Shown: positions 25,947 to 35,740, counted from the stretch's first letter. The stretch is 64,000 nucleotides of DNA from BAIKAL-G1 sp943370385 (GCA_943370385.1 CALRQT020000003.1:206378-270377); one strand, 5' to 3'. Numbers and translations are program-made. The notes: a model not told the origin generated them from the letters alone.

Positions 25947-27106
25947 CTTCGAGCCCATCGGCCATGGCCAACCCGCCCGACCCCAGGGCAGTCCCGGGCG
26001 CGGCAGCCCCCCTGCGGGTGGCGGTGGCGGGCCTGGGCTTCGGCGAACAGGTGCACCTGCCGGCCCTGGCGGCCTGTGCGCTCACCGAGCCGGTGGCCCT
26101 CTGGCATCCCCGCGCCGAGCGACTGGAGCAAGCCTGCTCCGCCAGCGGCCTGCCCGGCTTCAGCGATTTCGACGCCCTGCTGGCCGACCCCAGCATCGAC
26201 GCCCTGGTGATCGCCACGCCGCCCGGGCCCCGCTTTGACCTGGCGAAAGCCGCGATTGCCGCCGGCAAGCACTTGCTGCTGGAAAAGCCCGTGGCCTTGA
26301 ACGCCGAGCAAGTGCAGGAGCTGCAGCGGCTGGCCCTTGGGGCCGGGGTATGCGTGGGGGTGGATTTTGAATACCGGGCCGTGCCCCTGTTCCAACAGCT
26401 CGCAGCCCTGCTGCAGCAAGGGGCGATCGGCACCCCCTGGCTGGTGAAACTCGACTGGCTGATGGGCAGCCGCGCCGACCCCCGGCGGCCCTGGAGCTGG
26501 TATTCCCAGCGCAGTGAAGGCGGCGGCGTGCTCGGAGCCCTCGGCACCCACGCCTTCGACACCCTGCACTGGCTGGTGGGCCCCACCCGCCAGCTCAGTG
26601 CCACTTGCAGCACGGCCATTGGGGAGCGTCCCCTAGCCAGCGGCAAGGCCCCAGGCCCCGGGCCCGGCTCAGCCCCGGTCGATGCCGAAGACATCGCCCT
26701 GGTGCAGCTCGAACTCGAAACCGCCAGCGGCCAGAGGGTGCCCGCCCAGGTGAGCCTGGCCTCGGTGACGCGGCCGGGGCGGGGCTACTGGATCGAGCTC
26801 TACGGCAGCGAGGGCAGCCTGGTGCTGGGCTCCTCCAACCAGGGCGACTATGTGCACGGCTTCCAGCTCTGGCAAGCCCGCGCCGGCGAAGGCCTGCAAC
26901 TGGTGGAGCCCGATCCCCAGCTGGCCTTTGAGCGCACCTGGGTGGATGGCCGCGTCGCACCGGTGCAGCGGATCCTGCACGGCTGGGCCACGGCCGTGCG
27001 TGAGGGCAAACCCCTGGTGCCGGGCCTCTCGGAAGCGGTCCTGAGCCAGGCCTGCTGCGATCTGGCCCTGCGCTCCGCCAGGGATGGCCTGCGGCTGCGC
27101 CCCTGA
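25943..27106 (+). CDS. Gfo/Idh/MocA-family oxidoreductase
   Basis: 387 residues from a GTG overlapping the previous stop. The Rossmann domain opens LRVAVAGLGFGEQVHLPALA (GxGxxG-like at 25-30), followed by DALVIATPPGPRFDLAKAAI and the KHLLLEKPVALN loop with the family's EKP motif. The C-terminal beta-sheet domain has GGGVLGALGTHAFDTLHWLVG near 186-206, containing the catalytic HxxD-type His. Substrate is likely a sugar or inositol-type compound but cannot be named. A small insertion rich in Pro/Gly is present near 240-250. Confidence 0.88.
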   Translation: MTSSPSAMANPPDPRAVPGAAAPLRVAVAGLGFGEQVHLPALAACALTEPVALWHPRAERLEQACSASGLPGFSDFDALLADPSIDALVIATPPGPRFDLAKAAIAAGKHLLLEKPVALNAEQVQELQRLALGAGVCVGVDFEYRAVPLFQQLAALLQQGAIGTPWLVKLDWLMGSRADPRRPWSWYSQRSEGGGVLGALGTHAFDTLHWLVGPTRQLSATCSTAIGERPLASGKAPGPGPGSAPVDAEDIALVQLELETASGQRVPAQVSLASVTRPGRGYWIELYGSEGSLVLGSSNQGDYVHGFQLWQARAGEGLQLVEPDPQLAFERTWVDGRVAPVQRILHGWATAVREGKPLVPGLSEAVLSQACCDLALRSARDGLRLRP

Positions 27107-27393
27107 GTCCCGCCGGATCGCCCCTGCAGACCCCGTTCGCCACGGCTGGGCCGCCCAGCCCTTCTGTTGCCAACCCCCTTCAGCGGCCCACCAGGCTGAT
27201 CCGATGCGCTGAAACCGGCCCCCGCAGAAGGCCCCGGCCCCTCGCCCAAAACTGGCCGGGGCCGGGGCCCAAAACCGCCTGGGTGAGCGGGTAGAGTCTC
27301 GGCCAGTCCTAGCCAGGGCCATCGGTTCGATGCCCTGACGCCTGGCAGGCCCCAAGGCCCCCCACCCGTCTTCCATCTCCGCGAGGTTTTCCC

Positions 27394-28467
27394 ATGGCGC
27401 TCGTTCCGCTTCGGTTGCTGCTTGACCACGCCGCTGAGAACGGCTACGGCATCCCTGCCTTCAACGTCAACAACCTGGAGCAGGTCCAGTCGATCATGGA
27501 GGCCGCCTCCGAGACCGACAGCCCGGTGATCCTGCAGGCCTCCCGCGGTGCCCGCCAGTATGCCGGCGAGAACTTCCTGCGCCACCTGATCCTGGCTGCC
27601 GTTGAAACCTATCCGGACATCCCGGTGGTGATGCACCAGGACCACGGCAACAGCCCCGCCACCTGCTTCGGCGCGGCCGCTAACGGCTTCACCTCGGTGA
27701 TGATGGACGGCTCCCTGGAGGCCGACGCCAAAACCCCCGCCAGCTACGACTACAACGTGCGCGTCACCAAGGAAGTGGTGGATGTGGCCCACGCCATTGG
27801 CGTGAGCGTCGAAGGCGAACTGGGTTGCCTCGGCTCCCTCGAAACCGGCATGGGTGAGGCCGAAGACGGCCACGGTTTCGATGGCAAGCTCGACCACTCC
27901 CAGCTGCTCACCGACCCGGCCGAAGCGGCTGATTTCGTCGCCAAAACCAACGTGGATGCCCTGGCGATCGCCATCGGCACCAGCCACGGCGCCTACAAGT
28001 TCACCCGCAAGCCCACGGGTGAAGTGCTGGCCATCAGCCGCATCGCCGAAATCCACAAGGCCCTGCCCAACACCCACCTGGTGATGCATGGTTCCAGCTC
28101 GGTTCCCCAGGAATGGCTGGACATGATCAACAAGTACGGCGGCGCCATCCCTGAGACCTACGGCGTGCCCGTGGAAGAAATCCAAGAAGGCATCCGCAAC
28201 GGCGTGCGCAAGGTGAACATCGACACCGACAACCGCCTGGCCTTCACCGCCGCCGTGCGCGAAGCCGCCGCCAAGGATCCCGCCAACTTCGATCCCCGCC
28301 ACTTCAACAAGCCCGCCCGGGCCTACATGAAGCAGGTGTGCCTGGATCGCTACCAGCAGTTCTGGTGTGCCGGCAACGCCTCCAAGATCAAGCAGCGCGA
28401 CATCAACTACTACGCCGGCCTCTATGCCAAGGGCGTGCTGGATGCCAAGACGGCCGTAGCCGCCTGA
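27394..28467 (+). CDS. fba: Fructose-bisphosphate aldolase class II
   Basis: Zinc-dependent aldolase of the Calvin cycle and glycolysis; also handles sedoheptulose bisphosphate in cyanobacteria. 357 residues. VVMHQDHGNSP near 82-92 supplies the catalytic Asp and zinc-binding His, VEGELGCLGSLE near 136-147 a zinc Glu region, IGTSHGAYKF near 191-200 and HLVMHGSSSVP near 227-237 the other His ligands and the phosphate loop, and VRKVNIDTDNRLAF near 270-283 the C1-phosphate site. Codon use is strongly biased as in a highly expressed gene. The 287-base gap upstream probably holds its promoter; I see no confident elements. A strong terminator follows. Confidence 0.97.
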   Translation: MALVPLRLLLDHAAENGYGIPAFNVNNLEQVQSIMEAASETDSPVILQASRGARQYAGENFLRHLILAAVETYPDIPVVMHQDHGNSPATCFGAAANGFTSVMMDGSLEADAKTPASYDYNVRVTKEVVDVAHAIGVSVEGELGCLGSLETGMGEAEDGHGFDGKLDHSQLLTDPAEAADFVAKTNVDALAIAIGTSHGAYKFTRKPTGEVLAISRIAEIHKALPNTHLVMHGSSSVPQEWLDMINKYGGAIPETYGVPVEEIQEGIRNGVRKVNIDTDNRLAFTAAVREAAAKDPANFDPRHFNKPARAYMKQVCLDRYQQFWCAGNASKIKQRDINYYAGLYAKGVLDAKTAVAA

Positions 28468-28529
28468 AGCTCCCCAGGGCATCGACTTCCAGGGATGGTT
28501 GACCAGCAACCGATCCCCTGATCACGTCC

Positions 28530-28555
28530 AGGAGGGCTTACAGCCCTCCTTTTTT
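28530..28555 (+). terminator. Rho-independent terminator of fba
   Basis: AGGAGGGCT (28530-28538) pairs with AGCCCTCCT (28542-28550) across a three-base loop and is followed by TTTTT. It is the clearest intrinsic terminator in the window and fits a highly expressed gene. Confidence 0.9.
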
Positions 28556-28627
28556 ATTGACCGAGATGCACTTGAACGCCGCAAGCGATGCGACCGCCAA
28601 GGCCTGGAACCCGAGCCGTGCCTTCGC

Positions 28628-28966
28628 CTACAAGACCTTGAAGCCTTCCGTCAGCAGGCCACAGAGCAGGCCGATGCGAGCCATATCGATCAGCTGGAGT
28701 CCAAGCTTGTCCCCAGGACGCCGGATCAGGCGCCGGCGCCAACGCACGGCCAGCTCGATCAGGGAGATGGGCAGCAGGGCGGCCAGGGGCTCGGAAAAGC
28801 CCACGGTGGAGGTGAGCGTGGAGAGGGCCGACCCCATAAAACTGGCGCCCAAGAGCACAATCAGCAGTAACGACAGGCGCCGCCAGGGATTAACTGCCCA
28901 CCGCAGCAGCCGATCCACCGCTTCGTTGACCGTGAGTTGCAGGGCGGTCTGCTGAAATTTCGGCAC
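28628..28966 (-). CDS. ycf20: DUF565 / Ycf20-like membrane protein
   Basis: 112 residues from a GTG at 28966. Two hydrophobic helices are visible (RLSLLLIVLLGASFMGSAL near 29-47 and LAALLPISLIELAVRW near 61-76), with a conserved-looking end LQLIDMARIGLLCGLLTEGFKVL. The size and helix placement match Ycf20/DUF565, a family shared by cyanobacteria and plastids that in algae is linked to non-photochemical quenching. It converges on fba; its stop at 28628 lies beyond the fba terminator. Confidence 0.8.
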   Translation of the reverse strand: MPKFQQTALQLTVNEAVDRLLRWAVNPWRRLSLLLIVLLGASFMGSALSTLTSTVGFSEPLAALLPISLIELAVRWRRRLIRRPGDKLGLQLIDMARIGLLCGLLTEGFKVL

Positions 28967-29065
28967 TACAGGGCGCGTTTGCTTTGAAAGACCCCTAGGG
29001 AAGGGTTGATACTCTCAAAGTAGCAGCAATCAAGCTCTGCTAGCCCAACAAATCACCACGGCGAT

Positions 29066-29350
29066 TTACAGATGGGCGATACACAACTGCTTGGCGGCCT
29101 GGCGCAGGGCCTGGTCATCGCCGTTCACCGGCAAGCCATTCGCCCCCAGCAAGGCAATGAGTTCGGCGCGATCGCTGTAGCCCCGGTTGGCCAATTGGGC
29201 ACAGCGTTCCCGCAGGAATTCGCCTTTCTGGCTGGCGCAACCGCTGCAACTGAGGCCAAAGCTAACCAGCAGCACCAAAGGGGCCGACCCCAAACGAGGG
29301 CAGGAGAAACCAAGGCCACGCTCAACAGACCAGAAGCGCTTGATTGACAT
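29066..29350 (-). CDS. Small putative lipoprotein or exported protein
   Basis: 94 residues. A hydrophobic core LVLLVSFGLS (about 26-35) is followed by CSGCASQKGEF, which resembles a signal peptide II site, though the -3 position is not the usual Leu. The remaining 50 residues (LRERCAQLANRGYSDRAELI, GANGLPVNGDDQALRQAAKQ) look like a small helical domain. The N-terminal 25 residues are long for a signal peptide, so translation may start later. Not a family I recognise. It lies at the left edge of the low-GC signalling block. Confidence 0.5.
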   Translation of the reverse strand: MSIKRFWSVERGLGFSCPRLGSAPLVLLVSFGLSCSGCASQKGEFLRERCAQLANRGYSDRAELIALLGANGLPVNGDDQALRQAAKQLCIAHL

Positions 29351-29619
29351 GGACGCGACACGGAATACCCTGAACCATCACCCTAAGCGGGCAGATCGGC
29401 CGCAACCATGCCGGCCATCAACGGCAGATCAAGGTCAGCCAGAATACACGGCAATCGCTAGGTTGAACTGTAGAAACAAGGCCTAGATGATCTCCCTCTA
29501 CGCCCATCTGCATCCGCACGAACACATAACTATTGGCCGGCCCAATAACTTGGCGGGGGGGGTCTGATCAGCGCCCTGAATACCCAAGAATCCTCCCCAT
29601 CCCTGAGCGAACATAAACC

Positions 29620-31815
29620 TTGGATTCCATCCAATCCAGCAAGCCAACCAAAACAGCCATCCCCACCTCCAGAGCCACAGTGCCCCTGCTGGCAGCAGGC
29701 TTCCTGGTTGTGATTGGGGTTACCGCATCCTGGCGCCAGAGTGATGACGCGTTTCGATTGGCACTCGAAGTAGCCAACAACCAAGCCAAGCTTCAAGCAC
29801 TGTCCGAAATCGAAAGAGACATTCGCGAGTCAGAATCCAACGCTCGCGGGTATATCATTACCGGCAATCAAGCCTTTGCAAATCAGCAGGATCAAGCCAA
29901 TCAAGAGCTTCAGGCGACATTTAAACGGGCTTCTCAACTCCTGCAGAATTCACCTAGCCAAGCCGCAAGCCTCAAAACCCTGAATAAGGCCATCACCAGC
30001 AAGCAAGCTTTAATTCAAAGCAGCATAGCCCTAAGGAAGCAAGGAAACATCGCTGCCGCCGAGGAGATTGTCAATCTGCCTTCTGTCGAGGCGATGCGGC
30101 GACTTCAAACCATCCTTGACCATCTCCAAGGCCAATCCAACAACCAACTGGAGGCCAACAAACGCAAACTCGATCAAGCATCCCTATGGGCCCGCAGCCT
30201 TGAGTTTGTCGCCGGAGCTGGCCTACTGGGCCTGCTGATCAGCAGTGCTCTGATGTATCAGCGCCAAAGCAAGACGATTCAGGCAGCGGCAAGGCTCATT
30301 GGCGAGAGCGAATCCCTATTTCGCTCCCTTTTTGAGCAAGCGTCCCTGGGCCACGCCCTGCGCTCGATGCAAGGCAAATGCCGGGCAAACCAGGCCTACA
30401 TCACCATGCTTGGCTACAGCCAGGGGGAACTGACTTCGATGGATGCCAAGGCCTTAATCGTTCCAGAGGATCTCGATCAATGGGAATGCGCCCATGCAGA
30501 TCTTCTAGCGAACAAATCAATAGCTGCTCGAATGAGCCTGCGCTACAAACACAAGTTTGGCAGCCACCTCTGGATCGAAGAAAGCCTGCAATTACTCCGC
30601 AATAGGGACGGGGAGCCAATTCAATGGATCAGCACAATTCTGGACATCAGCAAGCAGAAGCGACTGGAAGCCGAACGCAGAGAATTAGCGCTCTACACCC
30701 GTAGCCTGATCGAAGCCAATCCCGATACCATGATTAACATCAAACAGGATGGCACCATCCAGGATGTCAACGAAGCCATGGTAATGGCGACAGGGATGGA
30801 CCGCAAGCAGCTAGTAGGACAGGACTTTTCAAGCTACTTTAGTGACCCAGAAAAAGCCCGCATGGGCTACCAGAAAGTGTTTACCGATGGATTCGTAAAA
30901 GACTACGAATTACAAATGCGCCATCGCTCAGGCAGCCTCCTGGACGTGCTCTTCAATGCCAGGATCTTTCACAATGAGACAGGTGTTGTGGCTGGCATTA
31001 TTGCCGTTGCCAGGGACATTTCTGAGCGAAAACGACTGGAACGAGAACTCAACGGTCTCAATGAAACCCTGGAGAAGCGCGTCACGGAGCGAACTGCCGA
31101 GCTGAAGGCCGCCAATGAAGAGCTAGAGGCCTTCTCCTATTCCGTCTCCCATGACCTGCGGGCGCCCCTGCGCGCCGTGGATGGCTTCTCCCGCAAGGTG
31201 ATGCTGGGCTATGGCGACAAGCTCGATCAGGAAGGCCTGCGCCTCTTGGGGGTCGTGCGCCAAAACGCCGTGCGCATGGGCAAGCTCATCGATGACCTGC
31301 TCGCCTTTTCCCGTCTGGGCCGGCGCGAGATGCATTTAGTGCTGGTGTCGATGCAGGACCTGGCCGAATCGAGCGCCACTGAACTCATTGAACTGGAACC
31401 CGAGCGCCAGATCAACTTCAGCTGCGAAGCCATTCCCCCATGCTTGGGAGATCCGGCCATGTTAAAAGAAGTCTGGATGAATCTATTCTCCAACGCCATT
31501 AAGTTTACCCGCCAAAGCAATCCCGCCGAAATCCATGTTGGCAGCCGCATTGAAGAGGCTGCAGTGATTTACTGGATCCAGGACAATGGCGCCGGTTTTG
31601 ACATGGCCTATGCCGACAAACTCTTTGGCGTGTTCCAGCGCCTGCATAGTCAAGAAGAATTTGAGGGTTCGGGCGTAGGCCTGGCCCTCAGTCAACGGAT
31701 CATCCATCGCCACCATGGCCGCATCTGGGGCGAGAGCCAGCTCGGCCACGGTGCCACCTTCTCATTCACTCTGCCCCTGCAGAGGCTATCCCCATCCCCA
31801 GGAGATCATCCATGA
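29620..31815 (+). CDS. CHASE3-PAS-PAS sensor histidine kinase
   Basis: 731 residues. Two transmembrane helices (about 21-40 and 196-216) flank an extracytoplasmic, Gln/Ser-rich helical domain of CHASE3 type (SEIERDIRESESNARGYIIT motif). Two PAS domains follow (about 228-352 with RDGEPIQWISTILDISKQKR, and about 360-475 ending VVAGIIAVARDISERKR), a coiled coil, then the HisKA H-box SVSHDLRAPLRAVDGFSRK with phospho-acceptor H511. The ATPase domain has N-, G1- and G2-boxes (EVWMNLFSNAIKFT, IQDNGAGFDM, EGSGVGLALSQRI). The kinase core resembles those of cyanobacterial phytochromes and bacteriophytochromes, but no GAF/bilin domain is present. The start is a TTG. It overlaps the next gene (ATGA). GC content is lower than in neighbours. 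Confidence 0.92.
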   Translation: MDSIQSSKPTKTAIPTSRATVPLLAAGFLVVIGVTASWRQSDDAFRLALEVANNQAKLQALSEIERDIRESESNARGYIITGNQAFANQQDQANQELQATFKRASQLLQNSPSQAASLKTLNKAITSKQALIQSSIALRKQGNIAAAEEIVNLPSVEAMRRLQTILDHLQGQSNNQLEANKRKLDQASLWARSLEFVAGAGLLGLLISSALMYQRQSKTIQAAARLIGESESLFRSLFEQASLGHALRSMQGKCRANQAYITMLGYSQGELTSMDAKALIVPEDLDQWECAHADLLANKSIAARMSLRYKHKFGSHLWIEESLQLLRNRDGEPIQWISTILDISKQKRLEAERRELALYTRSLIEANPDTMINIKQDGTIQDVNEAMVMATGMDRKQLVGQDFSSYFSDPEKARMGYQKVFTDGFVKDYELQMRHRSGSLLDVLFNARIFHNETGVVAGIIAVARDISERKRLERELNGLNETLEKRVTERTAELKAANEELEAFSYSVSHDLRAPLRAVDGFSRKVMLGYGDKLDQEGLRLLGVVRQNAVRMGKLIDDLLAFSRLGRREMHLVLVSMQDLAESSATELIELEPERQINFSCEAIPPCLGDPAMLKEVWMNLFSNAIKFTRQSNPAEIHVGSRIEEAAVIYWIQDNGAGFDMAYADKLFGVFQRLHSQEEFEGSGVGLALSQRIIHRHHGRIWGESQLGHGATFSFTLPLQRLSPSPGDHP

Positions 31816-32258
31816 CAGCAATCGCCACTGAGACGCAGGTGTTGTTAATCGAAGACAATCCGGCCGATGCCGAATTAACCATGGATGCCCTGCGCGAGAG
31901 CCATTTAGAAAACAGGGTGCTGTGGCTCAAGGATGGCGCCCAAGCCATTGATCATCTGTTCGGAGAAGAAGCCGCCACCCATATTCAGAGAATCAAGCTG
32001 ATCCTGCTCGATTTGCAGTTGCCGCGAGTCAATGGCTTGGAGGTCTTGCGTCGCATACGCAACGAAACCCAAACCCGTCGCTTGCCCGTTGTGATCTTAA
32101 CATCATCGCAGGAAGAATCGGATGTGATTCGCGCCTACGACCTGGGCACCAACAGCTACCTAGTGAAGCCAGTGGATTACGACTCATTCATAACAATCGT
32201 CAAGGAACTGGGCCTCTACTGGATGCTGCTCAACAAGTCGCCCGGCGAATCAAAATGA
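31812..32258 (+). CDS. Rcp1-like response regulator
   Basis: 148 residues, a single receiver domain with no output domain. Acidic pair in LLIEDNPADAEL (11-22), phospho-acceptor D67 in LILLDLQLPRVNG, conserved Thr/Ser in VVILTSSQEE and Lys in YLVKPVDYDSF. Such stand-alone regulators sit next to phytochrome-type kinases in cyanobacteria (Rcp1 family). Overlaps the kinase upstream and the next gene downstream by four bases each, so the three are one translationally coupled unit. Confidence 0.93.
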   Translation: MTAIATETQVLLIEDNPADAELTMDALRESHLENRVLWLKDGAQAIDHLFGEEAATHIQRIKLILLDLQLPRVNGLEVLRRIRNETQTRRLPVVILTSSQEESDVIRAYDLGTNSYLVKPVDYDSFITIVKELGLYWMLLNKSPGESK

Positions 32259-34049
32259 CAAACTCCAGTGAACAGCCAGACAGCCAACTGGATCTTGTGG
32301 TTGTCGAAGATTCGGATTTGGATGTGGAGATGCTTACCGATGCGTTGCATCACGCTGGCATCAACATAGGAATTCGCAGGGCTAATAACGAGGTTGCGTT
32401 TCGAGCCGCGATGGAGCAAAAGATTCCCGATGCCATCCTGGCCGATTGGACCGTGCCTGGCTTTCCGGGGGCCCGGGCCCTGGCCGTGGCCCATGAGAGC
32501 TATGGCAAAGTTCCCTTCCTGTTTGTGTCTGGAACCATCTCTGAGGCCTCTGCCTTTGAGGCGTTGCGGCGGGGTGCTGTTGACTATGTCTACAAACACC
32601 AGCTCGAAAAACTGGGTCCAGCGCTCCTAAGGGCCGTATTAGAAGCCCGAACCCAGGGCACCTTGATTCAAAGCGAAGAACGCTATCGCCTACTGTTTGA
32701 AGGCTTCCGCGATGCCTTGATGCTGTTGGCACCGCCAAGCTGGCAGTGCCTGGAAGGGAACAAGGCCAGCCTTCAACTCTTTGGTGCCAACAGTCTTGCT
32801 GTGCTTAAGGGTCTTAGCCTCTTGGATCTCTCACCAGATCTTCAGCCCGATGGCGCCTCATCGGCCCAAGCCGGTAAGCACAAACTAGAGACCGCTCTGA
32901 AGGAAGGCCACCATCAATACGAGTGGCAGTTCCGGCGTTTACATGGTGAAAATTTTCCCGCAGAGGTTGAGATCCTACGCCTAGATGTCAACGCCAGCAT
33001 CATGCTGCTTGCGGCCGTACGTGATATTACTGAAAGACAACAATCCAGCCAAAAACTCCTTGACTCCGAGGAGCGCTATCGCGGCCTGTTTGAGTCCGCC
33101 AAAGATGGGATTTTGATCCTTGATGGCGAGAGTGGTCATATCACCCAGGCCAATCCCTTCATTTCCGAGATGCTGGGCATGGGCATGAATGCCATGCTCG
33201 GCAAGAGCCTATGGGAAGTGGGCCTCTTTACGGATCGCGACCAGGTGGAGCCCATCCTTAAGGAGCTTAGGGAGATTGGCTACGTGCGCCGAGACGACCT
33301 CCATTTACCCAGCAAAAATGGCAACCCGCATGAGGTTGTCTTCATCAGCAACCGCTATCGTGCCGGTCAAAATCTTGTGATTCAGTGCAATATTCGCGAC
33401 ATCACAGATCGCAAAACAGCTGAGCGCCTCGCCATCAAATATCAATCCGAGATGATGCAAAGCCTGCATCAGATTGTTGCCGCCTTGGTGGCGCTCAATG
33501 AAGCCAGGGATCCCTACACGGCAGGCCATGAGTTGCGGGTTTCCGAACTTGCCTTTGCCATCGCCATGGAGCTGAATCTCAGCGCCCATCTATGCGAGGG
33601 CATCCGCATCACGGGCTTGGTGCATGACATTGGCAAATTCACCATCCCCGCCGAAATCCTCACCAAACCCCACGGCATTTCCCCCCCAAGAACTGGCCTT
33701 GCTGCAAACCCATGCCCAGGCGGGCTACGAGGCCCTGCGCCAGATCAAATTTCCCTGGCCCGTGGCCGAAGCCGTGTGGCAACACCACGAACGCCTCGAT
33801 GGCAGTGGCTACCCCCATGGCCTGAAAGGGGATCAGATCAGCCTGGAAGCCAGGATCCTGGCGGTCGCCGATACGGTGGAGGCGATGGCCAGCAATCGAC
33901 CCTATCGGGTGTCACCTGGGCTAGAAGCGGCCCTTACAGCGGTTGAAGCCGGCATGGGCAGCCTCTTTGACACCAGTGTGGCCACCGCCTGCCTGCGACT
34001 GTTTCGGGAAAAGAATTACAGCTTGCCGCCGGCCCAGGGGGCCTTTTAA
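32255..34049 (+). pseudogene. REC-PAS-PAS-HD-GYP regulator with a one-base frameshift
   Basis: Read in the first frame (32255 on), it has a receiver domain with D64 (AILADWTVPGFPGA), two PAS domains (about 142-262 and 270-395) and the start of an HD-GYP domain with the HD pair at 457-458 (GLVHDIGKFTIP). At a run of seven C (33681-33687) the frame is lost: the rest of the domain (ELALLQTHAQAGYEAL, HHERLDGSGYPHGLKGDQIS, AVADTVEAMASNRPYR) continues one frame over and ends at 34049. Removing one C restores a 597-residue protein with HD and GYP motifs, normally a cyclic-di-GMP phosphodiesterase. Either a true frameshift, a sequencing error in the homopolymer or phase variation. In the first frame the protein would end at 33946 without the GYP. 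Confidence 0.85.
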
Positions 34050-34104
34050 TCGCTGCCAAAACGGGGCAAATCTTGGCCTATGGAAAGGGAATTCACGAAG
34101 GGAT

Positions 34105-34908
34105 TTAGTTCACACTGAAGGTCACCGCCATCACGGCCGTAATGTCCTTGGCAATCGTGCGGGTGTCATAGGAGCCGCTATTACTGGCCTCGGTGGAATT
34201 GGGGGCCGTGATCTGGAAGGTGCCGGTGTCGGCATTGGTGATCGCGCCGATTGAACTTTGGGCCTGGGCGGCAATCGCCTGGGCCCGGTCGCGGGCGTCC
34301 TTGGTGGCTTTGGCGAGCATATCCACCCGTTTTTCGGCCAACTTGGTGAAGGTGTAGGCGGGTTCATTGATCGCCAGGGGCACCCCCAGGCCGATCAGGG
34401 CCGGGATTTCGCCAGCCAGGCGATTGATCTTGTCCACATCGGCGCTGCTGATCAAGAGGGTCTGGCGGCTGGTCCAGCGGGTCTGGCGCAGCTCGCCCGT
34501 GCGGGGATCGCGGATCTCCTCCTTATCGGAACTCAGGGAGCCCAACTGGAGCTCCTCGGCCTGGAGGCCATGGGCGAGCAAAAAGGCCCGGGTCTGTTGC
34601 ACCAAGGGCTGCAGCGCCCCGTAGGACTGCTGCTGGCTGTCGCCCCCCTGGCTCACCACCACCGACCAATCGGCGTAGTCACTGCGGATCCGCTCGGTGC
34701 TGGCCCCCGTCACCGTGATCGTGTCCTTGGCCGTGCGCAGGCCCTTCACCAGCAGGGCACTGGAGCCCATCAGGCCCAGGCCCAACACCGCCATGGCCGT
34801 GACCAGGGCGGGGGTGCGGCGCAGCTGGCGCCCAAGCGGGGCCAGCCTGGAAGCGGTGGAGCGAGCCCTGCCGGCGGGCTGGGGATCGGAGCTGGTGGCT
34901 GGGGCCAT
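34105..34908 (-). CDS. SIMPL (DUF541) domain protein
   Basis: 267 residues from the ATG at 34908 (MAPATSSDPQPAG). One N-terminal transmembrane segment (ALVTAMAVLGLGLMGSSALLVKG, about 38-60) is followed by the SIMPL domain: DTITVTGASTERIRSDYADW, the LQPLVQQTRAFLLAHGLQ helix, a Glu-rich strand and AKATKDARDRAQAIAAQAQSSIG, then a final conserved SGSYDTRTIAKDITAVMAVTFSVN-like end. SIMPL proteins form periplasmic rings of unclear role. It converges on the frameshifted HD-GYP gene. The upstream open frame back to 35109 is not convincing as coding sequence. Confidence 0.88.
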   Translation of the reverse strand: MAPATSSDPQPAGRARSTASRLAPLGRQLRRTPALVTAMAVLGLGLMGSSALLVKGLRTAKDTITVTGASTERIRSDYADWSVVVSQGGDSQQQSYGALQPLVQQTRAFLLAHGLQAEELQLGSLSSDKEEIRDPRTGELRQTRWTSRQTLLISSADVDKINRLAGEIPALIGLGVPLAINEPAYTFTKLAEKRVDMLAKATKDARDRAQAIAAQAQSSIGAITNADTGTFQITAPNSTEASNSGSYDTRTIAKDITAVMAVTFSVN

Positions 34909-35211
34909 GGCACGGGGTGGTGGAAGGGTCGCCGCCAGGTCCCTGGTGCGGGCCCAGCGGGATGGCCAATCCCATGCTGGAAGCGGCGCCCAGCCCCTGG
35001 CAAGGCACGCGCAAGAAGGCCGCAGCAATGGGGCGACCGGGAGCAGGTGCTTGGACGGGCACCGAGCTAGGCGACAGATATTCGCAATTGCAACTACTAT
35101 TGAGAACAACCGGCGGCCCGTGTCCGCCCTTCGGCTGCTGCGGCCGGCCCCCAGGCCTGCCGATCCCCCTACTCCCTACGCCCCCTGCTCCCCTTGGCCG
35201 CCCTCCCCACC

Positions 35212-35670
35212 GTGACTGCCGCCAACCCCCAAGCGGAGGCCCTGCGCAACTCCCTCAATGGCCGGGGCCAACGGCTCACACCCCAGCGCCAGCGGGTGCT
35301 GGGCCTGTTCGAGCGCATCGGCGAAGGCAGCCACCTCAGCGCCGAAGAGGTGCATCAACGGCTGCTCAAGGGCGAGGAGAAGGTGTCCCTGGCCACGGTG
35401 TATCGCACCCTGCGCCTGCTCAGTTCGATGCAACTTCTGCAGGAACTCGAACTCCCCGATGGCGGCCGCCGCTTCGAACTAGCCGGCGACACCAACCGGG
35501 ACCACCACCATTTGGTGTGCGTGCGCTGCGGCCAAACCGAAGAATTTGAAAGCCACGACGTGCTCAGGGCCGGCGAACAGGCCGCCGGACTCCATGGCTT
35601 CCGCCTGCTCGAATGCGTACTCAATGTGCGGGCCGTGTGCCCCAGCTGCGCCCAAGCCGAAGGGGCTTAA
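35212..35670 (+). CDS. zur: Fur-family regulator, probably Zur
   Basis: 152 residues from the GTG at 35212; a TTG at 35194 is also possible. Winged helix about 13-90 (GQRLTPQRQRVLGLFERI, then SLATVYRTLRLLSSMQLLQE). The metal and dimer half has the HHHLVCVRCG motif and C-terminal CPSC, the paired CxxC structural zinc site. Its position beside a COG0523 GTPase and ZnuC/ZnuB-like ABC genes supports Zur (zinc uptake regulator) over ferric Fur, but I could not find a clear 7-1-7 Zur box between the divergent COG0523 and ABC genes. Confidence 0.82.
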   Translation: MTAANPQAEALRNSLNGRGQRLTPQRQRVLGLFERIGEGSHLSAEEVHQRLLKGEEKVSLATVYRTLRLLSSMQLLQELELPDGGRRFELAGDTNRDHHHLVCVRCGQTEEFESHDVLRAGEQAAGLHGFRLLECVLNVRAVCPSCAQAEGA

Positions 35671-35740
35671 ATCAATCTAAAGAAGGGAAGCAGAACGAGC
35701 TCCCTAACCAGGGCAGACGACGTTGGCATTTACGCGAGCG

